Positions 1-10,197 of a stretch of 64,000 bases of DNA are shown here, piece after piece; positions within the stretch are counted from its first letter, which is position 1, and the number at the start of each line of letters is the position of its first letter. Origin of the DNA: Sycon ciliatum (taxonomy: Eukaryota; Porifera; Calcarea; Leucosolenida; Sycettidae); NCBI RefSeq assembly GCF_964019385.1, contig NC_088649.1, positions 12,904,138 through 12,968,137 on the forward strand, written 5' to 3'. Both the position numbers and the translations under genes were made by a program. Below the pieces are notes generated by a model. It was not told where the DNA came from. It saw nothing but the letters and a program-made list of their open reading frames with translations, and ran no database searches.

Positions 1-3000
1 AGATGAGGATGGTCATTGTCATTTTCCGAGCTGCGAACGGGCAGAAAGGTGAGAAAATGTCGGATTTTGACCATTTGTGCTCACCTTTCAATTTGAACGT
101 ACCTCTCTATAACATGAGCCAGCTGTAATGTCAGTAGTCGCATATTTTTGATTTTTGGTTTGCTTGTAGGGCGCAGGCACCCACATTCAGTGACCCAGAA
201 AATTTGGCACTGCTGTGAATAGTTTAGTCGCAAAGTGAAGATTCACGGGTAAAAAGCCCCAAACTTGGAGATAGGTTATTATTCAGCTTTCAGCAGCCGT
301 GGGCGAGTTCTTTAGAGAAATGTGGGTCTTTTTCTGGGTGCCCTTGTCTATGTCTAGCTACACAAAGAGATGAGGATGGGCATTGTCATTTTCTGAGCTG
401 CGAACGGGCAGAAAGGTGATAAAATGTCGGATTTTGACCATTTGTGCTCACCTTTCAATTTCAACGTACCTCTCTATAACATGAGCCAGCTGTAATGTCA
501 GTAGTCGCATATTTTTGATTTTTGGTTTGCTTGTAGGGCGCAGGCACCCACATTCAGTGACACAGAAAATTTGGCACTGCTGTGAATAGTTTAGTCGCAA
601 AGTGAAGATTCACGGGTAAAAAGCCCCAAACTTGGAGATAGGTTATTATTCAGCTTTCAGCAGCCGTGGGCGAGTTCTTTAGAGAAATGTGGGTCTTTTT
701 CTGGGTGCCCTTGTCTATGTCCAGCTACACAACGAGATGAGGATGGTCATTGTCATTTTCTGAGCTGCGAATGGGCAGAAAGATGAGAAAATGTCGGATT
801 TTGACCATTTGTGCTCGCCTTTCAATTTCAACGTACCTCTCTATAACATGACCCAGCTGTAATGTCAGTAGTTGCATATGTTTGATTTTTGGTTTGCTTG
901 TAGGGCGCAGGCACCCACATTCAGTGACCCAGAAAATTTGGCACTGCTGTGAATAGTTTAGTGGCAAAGTGAAGATTCACGGGTAAAAAGCCCCAAACTT
1001 GGAGATAGGTTATTATTCAGCTTTCAGCAGCCGTGGGCGAGTTCTTTAGAGAAATGTGGGTCTTTTTCTGGGTGCCCTTGTCTATGTCCAGCTACACAAC
1101 GAGATGAGGATGGTCATTGTCATTTTCTGAGCTGCGAACGGGCATAAAGGTGAGAAAATGTCGGATTTTGACCATTTGTGCTCACCTTTCAATTTCAACG
1201 TACCTCTCTATAACATGAGCCAGCTGTAATGTCAGTAGTCGCATTTGTTTGATTTTTGGTTTGCTTGTAGGGCGCAGGCACCCACATTCAGTGAGCCAGA
1301 AAATTTGGCACTGCTGTGAATAGTTTAGTCGCAAAGTGAAGATTCACGGGTAAAAAGCCACACACTTGGAGATAGGTTATTATTCAGCTTTCAGCAGCCG
1401 TGGGCGAGTTCTTTAGAGAAATGTGGGTCTTTTTCTGGGTGCCCTTGTCTATATCCAGCTACACAACGAGATGAGGATGGTCATTGTCATTTTCTGAGCT
1501 GCGAACGGGCAGAAAGGTGAGAAAAAGTCGGATTTTGACCATTTGTGCTCACCTTTCAATTTCAACGTACCTCTCTATAACATGACCCAGCTGTAATGTC
1601 CGTAGTCGCATTTGTTTGATTTTTGGTTTGCTTGTAGGGCGCAGGCACCCACATTCAGTGACCCAGAAAATTTGGCACTGCTGTGAATAGTTTAGTCGCA
1701 AAGTGAAGATTCACGGGTAAAAAGCCCCAAACTTGGAGATAGGTTATTATTCAGCTTTCAGCAGCCGTGGGCGAGTTCTTTATAGAAATGTGGGTCTTTT
1801 TCTGGGTGCCCTTGTCTATGTCCAGCTACACAACGAGAAGAGGATGGTCATTGTCATTTTCTGAGCTGCGAACGGGCATAAAGGTGAGAAAATGTCGGAT
1901 TTTGACGATTTGTGCTCACCTTTCAATTTCAACGTACCTCTCTATAACATGAGCCAGCTGTAATGTCAGTAGTCGCATTTGTTTGATTTTTGGTTTGCTT
2001 GTAGGGCGCAGGCACCCACATTCAGTGAGCCAGAAAATTTGGCACTGCTGTGAATAGTTTAGTCGCAAAGTGAAGATTCACGGGTAAAAAGCCACACACT
2101 TGGAGATAGGTTATTATTCAGCTTTCAGCAGCCGTGGGCGAGTTCTTTAGAGAAATGTGGGTCTTTTTCTGGGTGCCCTTGTCTATGTCCAGCTACACAA
2201 CGGGATGAGGATGGTCATTGTCATTTTCTGAGCTGCGAACGGGCAGAAAGGTGAGAAAATGTCAGATTTTGACCATTTGTGCTCACCTTTCAATTTCAAC
2301 GTACCTCTCTATAACATGACCCAGCTGTAATGTCCGTAGTCGCATTTGTTTGATTTTTGGTTTGCTTGTAGGGCGCAGGCACCCACATTCAGTGACCCAG
2401 AAAATTTGGCACTGCTGTGAATAGTTTAGTCGCAAAGTGAAGATTCACGGGTAAAAAGCCCCAAACTTGGAGATAGGTTATTATTCAGCTTTCAGCAGCC
2501 GTGGGCGAGTTCTTTATAGAAATGTGGGTCTTTTTCTGGGTGCCCTTGTCTATGTCCAGCTACACAACGAGAAGAGGATGGTCATTGTCATTTTCTGAGC
2601 TGCGAACGGGCATAAAGGTGAGAAAATGTCGGATTTTGACGATTTGTGCTCACCTTTCAATTTCAACGTACCTCTCTATAACATGAGCCAGCTGTAATGT
2701 CAGTAGTCGCATTTGTTTGATTTTTGGTTTGCTTGTAGGGCGCAGGCACCCACATTCAGTGAGCCAGAAAATTTGGCACTGCTGTGAATAGTTTAGTCGC
2801 AAAGTGAAGATTCACGGGTAAAAAGCCACACACTTGGAGATAGGTTATTATTCAGCTTTCAGCAGCCGTGGGCGAGTTCTTTAGAGAAATGTGGGTCTTT
2901 TTCTGGGTGCCCTTGTCTATGTCCAGCTACACAACGAGATGAGGATGGTCATTGTCATTTTCTGAGCTGCGAACGGGCAGAAAGGTGAGAAAATGTCGGA

Positions 3001-3530
3001 TTTTGACCATTTGTGCTCACCTTTCAATTTCAACGTACCTCTCTCTAACATGACCCAGCTGTAATGTCAGTAGTCGCATTTGTTTGATTTTTTGTTTGCT
3101 TGTAGGGCGCAGGCACCCACATTCAGTGAGCCAGAAAATTTGGCACTGCTGTGAATAGTTTAGTCGCAAAGTGAAGATTCACGGGTAAAAAGCCCCAAAC
3201 TTGGAGATCGGTTATTATTCAGCTTTCAGCAGCCGTGGGCGAGTTCTTTAGAGAAATGTGGGTCTTTTTCTGGGTGCCCTTGTCTATGTCCAGCTACACA
3301 ACGAGATGAGGATGGTCATTGTCATTTTCTGAGTTGCGAACGGGCAGAAAGATGAGAAAATGTCGGATTTTGACCATTTGTGCTCACCTTTCAATTTCAA
3401 CGTACCTCTCTATAACATGACCCAGCTGTAATGTCAGTAGTCGCATATGTTTGATTTTTGGTTTGCTTGTAGGGCGCAGGCACCCACATTCAGTGACCCA
3501 GAAAATTTGGCACTGCTGTGAATAGTTTAG

Positions 3531-3722
3531 TCGCAAAGTGAAGATTCACGGGTAAAAAGCCCCAAACTTGGAGATAGGTTATTTTTCAGCTTTCAGCAGC
3601 CGTGGGCGAGTTCTTTAGAGAAATGTGGGTCTTTTTCTGGGTGCCCTTGTCTATGTCCAGCTACACAACGAGATGAGGATGGTCATTGTCATTTTCTGAG
3701 CTGCGAACGGGCAGAAAGGTGA
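3531..3722 (+). other. Open frame for a six-cysteine peptide in the satellite monomer (example copy)
   Basis: An open frame of 63 codons runs from just after an in-frame TAG to a TGA, with no ATG start in the usual monomer. Its C-terminal half has cysteines spaced C-x5-C-x-C-x-C-x10-C-x4-C, with the core SGCPCLCPATQRDEDGHC. The frame recurs in most monomers. It would continue in frame for 16 codons across the intron-like interval, to a stop. Some variants in other monomers are silent (AGC/AGT Ser, GGT/GGG Gly, TCT/TCG/TCC Ser). Others change a cysteine (TGC to TAC near 45606) or add a stop. I recognise no family. It may be a relic of a gene exon caught in the repeat, or a chance open frame. 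Confidence 0.2.
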
Positions 3723-3759
3723 GAAAATGTCGGATTTTGACCATTTGTGCTCACCTTTC
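3714..3759 (+). other. Monomer hairpin: perfect 10-bp inverted repeat (example copy)
   Basis: The arms GAAAGGTGAG (3714-3723) and CTCACCTTTC (3750-3759) are exact reverse complements separated by 26 nt. The spacer also contains AAAAT-GTCGG-ATTTT, a possible nested small stem. The structure recurs in most monomers, for example at 44-53 with 80-89. Common variants weaken it: GAAAGATGAG in the left arm, and TGGTCACC or TGATCACC at the inner end of the right arm. Its role is unknown. A cruciform or RNA hairpin is possible, and so is chance fixation in a homogenised repeat. Confidence 0.7.
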
Positions 3760-3839
3760 AATTTCAACGTACCTCTCTATAACATGAGCCAGCTGTAATG
3801 TCAGTAGTCGCATATGTTTGATTTTTGGTTTGCTTGTAG
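3719..3839 (+). other. Intron-like interval in the monomer (example copy)
   Basis: AAAG|GTGAGA at 3719 matches a GT splice donor well. A pyrimidine-rich tract ending in TTTGCTTGTAG at 3839 resembles an acceptor, giving an interval of 121 bp. The same pair, same spacing, is seen at 49-169 and 1150-1270. The donor lies inside the left arm of the 10-bp inverted repeat. Monomers reading AAAGATGAG lose the GT. There is no transcript evidence, so this is a prediction from motif resemblance only. Confidence 0.25.
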
Positions 3840-3982
3840 GGCGCAGGCACCCACATTCAGTGAGCCAGAAAATTTGGCACTGCTGTGAATAGTTTAGTCG
3901 CAAAGTGAAGATTCACGGGTAAAAAGCCCCAAACTTGGAGATAGGTTATTATTCAGCTTTCAGCAGCCGTGGGCGAGTTCTT

Positions 3983-4704
3983 CATAGCCAGCAATCGCAT
4001 GTCATCTCGTACATTGAAAATCAACATAATTTTGCGAATCGACCTTTTTTTCAGGATCACTTTTCAACGAGGACGAAGCAAAGTCGGCCGAACGAAGCCT
4101 AGAGGAAGAAAATCACCCTCTCCACTTCACCATAACGATACTGACATAGATACGAGATGAAACAACTAAAAAATCCACAAGAAAACTGTACGACCATCAT
4201 CGCGCTGACTTTGGTCTGACTTTGGTCTGAGAATTTCTATCACGATCAAAAATGTACGAGGAGCACACAAAAATCAGCCACAGACGTACCTTTATCGCTC
4301 TCTACTCCTTTTTCAAGGCACAAAAGTCGACTCTCCACTTTCAAACCAGGAACCAGACATACCAGTGGTCCTTTTCAGCTGCTCCACGAGCGCAGGAAAT
4401 GTTCACCAAGGGGCGCAGAGCAGCATCCATTCTAGAAAAAGAGCTAAAATACGAGTGAGACTGCATGCCTGAGTACATGAGTACATGTATGAGTACATGC
4501 AGAAAATAGTCAATTTCAGCGTTTCTGCTCCAAACAGCAACTAGCTTCGACTAGAAACAAAGATTACACCAAAGGATCAAACAACAACTATTTTCTGCAG
4601 TTTTTTTGCAGATGGCTTCCTTGTGTTGGCCCAGCACGCCAAAAATCACTCCTCCGAGGAGTACAAAAATTACAACTCTCAGATGTCCTCGATTGCTGGC
4701 CATG
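3983..4704. mobile_element. 722-bp TIR element, copy 1, inserted without target duplication
   Basis: The left end CATAGCCAGCAATCG and the inverted right end CATGGCCAGCAATCG match at 14 of 15 bases. A degenerate CATCT similarity lies just inside. Removing the element restores the monomer exactly (GAGTTCTT joined to TAGAGAAATG), so there is no target-site duplication and no lost base. Inside are two tandem 11-mers CTGACTTTGGT (4205-4226), three copies of GAGTACAT (4471-4498), splice-like tracts (TTTTTTTCAG near 4054, TTTTTTTGCAG at 4611) and short open frames that I do not recognise. The size and TIRs suit a non-autonomous DNA transposon. Some families known to lack duplications, such as Spy, are candidates, but I cannot assign one. 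Confidence 0.75.
4252..4458 (+). other. Short unrecognised open frame inside the 722-bp element, copy 1
   Basis: There are 68 codons from ATG to TGA, with a basic and polar composition rich in Gln, Lys and Arg. I see no transposase signature. A donor-like GTGAGA overlaps its end at 4455, and an acceptor-like tract ends at 4611, so it could be an exon remnant. The second copy (9745-9951) encodes the same residues. Because the element is short and TIR-bounded, this may be a fragment of an ancestral transposase or of a captured host gene. It may also be meaningless. Confidence 0.2.
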
Positions 4705-4811
4705 TAGAGAAATGTGGGTCTTTTTCTGGGTGCCCTTGTCTATGTCCAGCTACACAACGAGATGAGGATGGTCATTGTCATTTTCTGAGTTGCGAACGGC
4801 CAGAAAGATGA
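4623..4811 (+). other. Open frame crossing from the 722-bp element into the satellite
   Basis: The frame is open from just after the acceptor-like TTTTTTTGCAG at 4611. It runs through the right TIR of the element and on into the cysteine-rich frame of the adjoining monomer, ending at 4811. It has no ATG in this stretch. The element part reads as a polar, coding-like sequence (core SSEEYKNYNSQMSS). That the two frames join may be coincidence (one chance in three), or the element may act as an exon donor. The second copy at 10116-10304 is the same. Confidence 0.2.
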
Positions 4812-7800
4812 GAAAATGTCGGATTTTGACCATTTGTGCTCACCTTTCAATTTCAACGTACCTCTCTATAACATGAGCCAGCTGTAATGTCAGTAGTCGC
4901 ATATGTTTGATTTTTGGTTTGCTTGTAGGGCGCAGGCACCCACATTCAGTGAGCCAGAAAATTTGGCACTGCTGTGAATAGTTTAGTCGCAAAGTGAAGA
5001 TTCACGGGTAAAAAGCCACACACTTGGAGATAGGTTATTATTCAGCTTTCAGCAGCCGTGGGCGAGTTCTTTAGAGAAATGTGGGTCTTTTTCTGGGTGC
5101 CCTTGTCTATATCCAGCTACACAACGAGATGAGGATGGTCATTGTCATTTTCTGAGCTGCGAACGGGCAGAAAGGTGAGAAAAAGTCGGATTTTGACCAT
5201 TTGTGCTCACCTTTCAATTTCAACGTACCTCTCTATAACATGACCCAGCTGTAATGTCCGTAGTCGCATTTGTTTGATTTTTGGTTTGCTTGTAGGGCGC
5301 AGGCACCCACATTCAGTGACCCAGAAAATTTGGCACTGCTGTGAATAGTTTAGTCGCAAAGTGAAGATTCACGGGTAAAAAGCCCCAAACTTGGAGATAG
5401 GTTATTATTCAGCTTTCAGCAGCCGTGGGCGAGTTCTTTATAGAAATGTGGGTCTTTTTCTGGGTGCCCTTGTCTATGTCCAGCTACACAACGAGAAGAG
5501 GATGGTCATTGTCATTTTCTGAGCTGCGAACGGGCATAAAGGTGAGAAAATGTCGGATTTTGACGATTTGTGCTCACCTTTCAATTTCAACGTACCTCTC
5601 TATAACATGAGCCAGCTGTAATGTCAGTAGTCGCATTTGTTTGATTTTTGGTTTGCTTGTAGGGCGCAGGCACCCACATTCAGTGAGCCAGAAAATTTGG
5701 CACTGCTGTGAATAGTTTAGTCGCAAAGTGAAGATTCACGGGTAAAAAGCCACACACTTGGAGATAGGTTATTATTCAGCTTTCAGCAGCCGTGGGCGAG
5801 TTCTTTAGAGAAATGTGGGTCTTTTTCTGGGTGCCCTTGTCTATGTCCAGCTACACAACGAGATGAGGATGGTCATTGTCATTTTCTGAGCTGCGAACGG
5901 GCAGAAAGGTGAGAAAATGTCGGATTTTGACCATTTGTGCTCACCTTTCAATTTCAACGTACCTCTCTCTAACATGACCCAGCTGTAATGTCAGTAGTCG
6001 CATTTGTTTGATTTTTTGTTTGCTTGTAGGGCGCAGGCACCCACATTCAGTGAGCCAGAAAATTTGGCACTGCTGTGAATAGTTTAGTCGCAAAGTGAAG
6101 ATTCACGGGTAAAAAGCCCCAAACTTGGAGATCGGTTATTATTCAGCTTTCAGCAGCCGTGGGCGAGTTCTTTAGAGAAATGTGGGTCTTTTTCTGGGTG
6201 CCCTTGTCTATGTCCAGCTACACAACGAGATGAGGATGGTCATTGTCATTTTCTGAGTTGCGAACGGGCAGAAAGATGAGAAAATGTCGGATTTTGACCA
6301 TTTGTGCTCACCTTTCAATTTCAACGTACCTCTCTATAACATGACCCAGCTGTAATGTCAGTAGTCGCATATGTTTGATTTTTGGTTTGCTTGTAGGGCG
6401 CAGGCACCCACATTCAGTGACCCAGAAAATTTGGCACTGCTGTGAATAGTTTAGTCGCAAAGTGAAGATTCACGGGTAAAAAGCCCCAAACTTGGAGATA
6501 GGTTATTTTTCAGCTTTCAGCAGCCGTGGGCGAGTTCTTTAGAGAAATGTGGGTCTTTTTCTGGGTGCCCTTGTCTATGTCCAGCTACACAACGAGATGA
6601 GGATGGTCATTGTCATTTTCTGAGTTGCGAACGGGCAGAAAGATGAGAAAATGTCGGATTTTGACCATTTGTGCTCACCTTTCAATTTCAACGTACCTCT
6701 CTATAACATGACCCAGCTGTAATGTCAGTAGTCGCATATGTTTGATTTTTGGTTTGCTTGTAGGGCGCAGGCACCCACATTCAGTGACCCAGAAAATTTG
6801 GCACTGCTGTGAATAGTTTAGTCGCAAAGTGAAGATTCACGGGTAAAAAGCCCCAAACTTGGAGATAGGTTATTTTTCAGCTTTCAGCAGCCGTGGGCGA
6901 GTTCTTTAGAGAAATGTGGGTCTTTTTCTGGGTGCCCTTGTCTATGTCCAGCTACACAACGAGATGAGGATGGTCATTGTCATTTTCTGAGCTGCGAACG
7001 GGCAGAAAGGTGAGAAAATGTCGGATTTTGACCATTTGTGCTCACCTTTCAATTTCAACGTACCTCTCTATAACATGAGCCAGCTGTAATGTCAGTAGTC
7101 GCATATGTTTGATTTTTGGTTTGCTTGTAGGGCGCAGGCACCCACATTCAGTGAGCCAGAAAATTTGGCACTGCTGTGAATAGTTTAGTCGCAAAGTGAA
7201 GATTCACGGGTAAAAAGCCCCAAACTTGGAGATAGGTTAATATTCAGCTTTCAGCAGCCGTGGGCGAGCTCTTTAGAGAAATGTGGGTCTTTTTCTGGGT
7301 GCCCTTGTCTATGTCCAGCTACACAACGAGATGAGGATGGTCATTGTCATTTTCTGAGCTGCGAACGGGCAGAAAGGTGAGAAAATGTCGGATTTTGACC
7401 ATTTGTGCTCACCTTTCAATTTCCACGTACCTCTCTATAACATGAGCCAGCTGTAATGTCAGTAGTCGCATATGTTTGATTTTTGGTTTACTTGTAGGGC
7501 GCAGGCACCCACATTTAGTGGACAAGAAAATTTGGCACTGCTGTGAATAGTTTAGTCGCAAAGTGAAGATTCACGGGTAAAAAGCCCCAAACTTGGAGAT
7601 AGGTTATTATTCAGCTTTCAGCAGCCGTGGGCGAGTTCTTTAGAGAAATGTGGGTCTTTTTCTGGGTGCCCTTGTCTATGTCTAGCTACACAAAGAGATG
7701 AGGATGGGCATTGTCATTTTCTGAGCTGCGAACGGGCAGAAAGTTGAGAAAATGTCAGATTTTGACCATTTGTGCTCACCTTTCAATTTCAACGTACCTC

Positions 7801-9475
7801 TCTCTAACATGACCCAGCTGTAATGTCAGTAGTCGCATTTGTTTGATTTTTTGTTTGCTTGTAGGGCGCAGGCACCCACATTCAGTGACCCAGAAAATGT
7901 GGCACTGCTGTGAATAGTTTAGTCGCAAAGTGAAGATTCACGGGTAAAAGCCCCAAACTTGGAGATAGGTTATTATTCAGCTTTCAGCAGCCGTGGGCGA
8001 GTTCTTTAGAGAAATGTGGGTCTTTTTCTGGGTGCCCTTGTCTATGTCCAGCTACACAACGAGATGAGGATGGTCATTGTCATTTTCTGAGTTGCGAACG
8101 GGCAGAAAGATGAGAAAATGTCGGATTTTGACCATTTGTGCTCACCTTTCAATTTCAACGTACCTCTCTATAACATGACCCAGCTGTAATGTCAGTAGTC
8201 GCATATGTTTGATTTTTGGTTTGCTTGTAGGGCGCAGGCACCCACATTCAGTGAGCCAGAAAATTTGGCACTGCTGTGAATAGTTTAGTCGCAAAGTGAA
8301 GATTCACGGGTAAAAAGCCCCAAACTTGGAGATAGGTTATTATTCAGCTTTCAGCAGCCGTGGGCGAGTTCTTTAGAGAAATGTGGGTCTTTTTCTGGGT
8401 GCCCTTGTCTATGTCCAGCTACACAACGAGATGAGGATGGCCATTGTCATTTTCTGAGCTGCGAACGGGCAGAAAGGTGAGAAAATGTCGGATTTTGACC
8501 ATTTGTGCTCACCTTTCAATTTCCACGTACCTCTCTATAACATGAGCCAGCTGTAATGTCAGTAGTCGCATATGTTTGATTTTTGGTTTGCTTGTAGGGC
8601 GCAGGCACCCACATTCAGTGAGCCAGAAAATTTGGCACTGCTGTGAATAGTTTAGTCGCAAAGTGAAGATTCACGGGTAAAAAGCCCCAAACTTGGAGAT
8701 AGGTTATTATTCAGCTTTCAGCAGCCGTGGGCGAGTTCTTTAGAGAAATGTGGGTCTTTTTCTGGGTGCCCTTGTCTATGTCCAGCTACACAACGAGATG
8801 AGGATGGTCATTGTCATTTTCTGAGCTGCGAACGGGCAGAAAGGTGAGAAAATGTCGGATTTTGACCATTTGTGCTCACCTTTCAATTTCAACGTACCTC
8901 TCTATAACATGAGCCAGCTGTAATGTCAGTAGTCGCATATGTTTGATTTTTGGTTTTCTTGTAGGGCGCAGGCACCCACATTCAGTGACCCAGAAAATTT
9001 GGCACTGCTGTGAATAGTTTAGTCGCAAAGTGAAGATTTTACGGGTAAAAAGCCCCAAACTTGGAGATAGGTTATTATTCAGCTTTCAGCAGCCGTGGGC
9101 GAGCTCTTTAGAGAAATGTGGGTCTTTTTCTGGGTGCCCTTGTCTATGTCCAGCTACACAACGAGATGAGGATGGTCATTGTTATTTTCTGAGCTGCGAA
9201 CGGGCAGAAAGGTGAGAAAATGTCGGATTTTGACCATTTGTGCTCACCTTTCAATTTCAACGTACCTCTCTATAACATGACCCAGCTGTAATGTCAGTAG
9301 TCGCATTTGTTTAATTTTTTGTTTGCTTGTAGGGCGCAGGCACCCACATTCAGTGACCCAGAAAATTTGGCACTGCTGTGAATAGTTTAGTCGCAAAGTG
9401 AAGATTCACGGGTAAAAAGCCCCAAACTTGGAGATAGGTTATTATTCAGCTTTCAGCAGCCGTGGGCGAGTTCTT
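4705..9475 (+). repeat. 367-bp satellite array, segment 2 (exactly 13 monomers)
   Basis: The distance between the two 722-bp insertions is 4,771 bp, which is 13 x 367 with no net indel. The first monomer to the right of each insertion shares the rare GCGAACGGCCAGAAAGATG variant, evidence that the element was copied together with its flank. Blocks in this segment repeat segment 1: the TATATCC monomer at about 5109 matches the one near 1451, and the GAGAAGAGG monomer at 5425 matches 2501 at an offset of 722 + 6 x 367. I see no gene here. Confidence 0.97.
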
Positions 9476-10197
9476 CATAGCCAGCAATCGCATGTCATCT
9501 CGTACATTGAAAATCAACATAATTTTGCGAATCGACCTTTTTTTCAGGATCACTTTTCAACGAGGACGAAGCAAAGTCGGCCGAACGAAGCCTAGAGGAA
9601 GAAAATCACCCTCTCCACTTCACCATCACGATACTGACATAGATACGAGATGAAACAACTAAAAAATCCACAAGAAAACTGTACGACCATCATCGCGCTG
9701 ACTTTGGTCTGACTTTGGTCTGAGAATTTCTATCACGATCAAAAATGTACGAGGAGCACACAAAAATCAGCCACAGACGTACCTTTATCGCTCTCTACTC
9801 CTTTTTCAAGGCACAAAAGTCGACTCTCCACTTTCAAACCAGGAACCAGACATACCAGTGGTCCTTTTCAGCTGCTCCACGAGCGCAGGAAATGTTCACC
9901 AAGGGGCGCAGAGCAGCATCCATTCTAGAAAAAGAGCTAAAATACGAGTGAGACTGCATGCCTGAGTACATGAGTACATGTATGAGTACATGCAGAAAAT
10001 AGTCAATTTCAGCGTTTCTGCTCCAAACAGCAACTAGCTTCGACTAGAAACAAAGATTACACCAAAGGATCAAACAACAACCATTTTCTGCAGTTTTTTT
10101 GCAGATGGCTTCCTTGTGTTGGCCCAGCACGCCAAAAATCACTCCTCCGAGGAGTACAAAAATTACAACTCTCAGATGTCCTCGATTGCTGGCCATG
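9476..10197. mobile_element. 722-bp TIR element, copy 2
   Basis: Same length, same ends and same monomer position as the copy at 3983-4704. By eye the two differ at only two bases (A4134 against C9627, and T4589 against C10082). The identical insertion point and the shared right-flank variant argue that this is a copy made by unequal exchange or conversion within the array, not an independent transposition. It carries the same short open frames (9745-9951 and 10116-10304). The left-flank monomers of the two copies differ, so one edge of the copied block lies close to the element. Confidence 0.75.

Larger units (their letters stand above)
3604..3970 (+). repeat. Reference satellite monomer with its internal landmarks
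   Basis: This monomer is close to the majority sequence and serves as a guide to the rest. In order it holds the GGGCGAGTTCTTTAGAGAAA landmark, a stretch in which the +frame reads as a cysteine-rich peptide, a perfect 10-bp inverted repeat (arms 3714-3723 and 3750-3759), a pyrimidine-rich run ending in TTGTAG at 3839, and an A/T-rich tail with TTCACGGGTAAAAAGCC. The length is near twice a typical nucleosome repeat, which is common among satellites, but positioning is not something I can test here. Confidence 0.9.
1..3982 (+). repeat. 367-bp satellite array, segment 1
   Basis: Head-to-tail monomers, about 10.9 of them. The landmark GGGCGAGTTCTTTAGAGAAA starts at 301, and its GGGCGAG core recurs at 668, 1035 and 1402, giving a period of exactly 367. 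Monomers differ by scattered single-base variants such as CATATG or CATTTG, GAGCC or GACCC, and GAGCTGC or GAGTTGC. Rare variants shared two monomers apart (TTTATAGAAATG with GAGAAGAGG near 1767 and 2501) show a two-monomer duplication of 734 bp. There is no ATG-started frame longer than about 80 codons, and those present are repeat-derived. I see no gene here. Confidence 0.98.

Noticed and set aside
725-967. 80-codon minus-strand frame, with a shorter relative at 8876-9058
   Set aside because: Antisense frame through one monomer, kept open by local variants only. No recognisable motif.
1767-1952. ATG-started 61-codon frames on the plus strand, repeated at 2501, 5425, 36610, 36977, 58042 and 60612
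   Set aside because: They exist only where a variant removes the TGA present in that frame of the ordinary monomer (GAGATGAGG changed to GAAGAGG, GATGTGG or GATGCGG). Their identity reflects block duplication of the satellite, and composition and length give no sign of a gene.
3604-3970. CENP-B box in the monomer
   Set aside because: GCGAACGGGCAG is only superficially similar. The TTCG and CGGG elements in the required spacing are absent on both strands.
3983-4704. Helitron as the class of the 722-bp element
   Set aside because: The lack of a target duplication fits, but the ends are inverted repeats and lack the 5' TC and 3' CTRR termini with an A/T insertion site.
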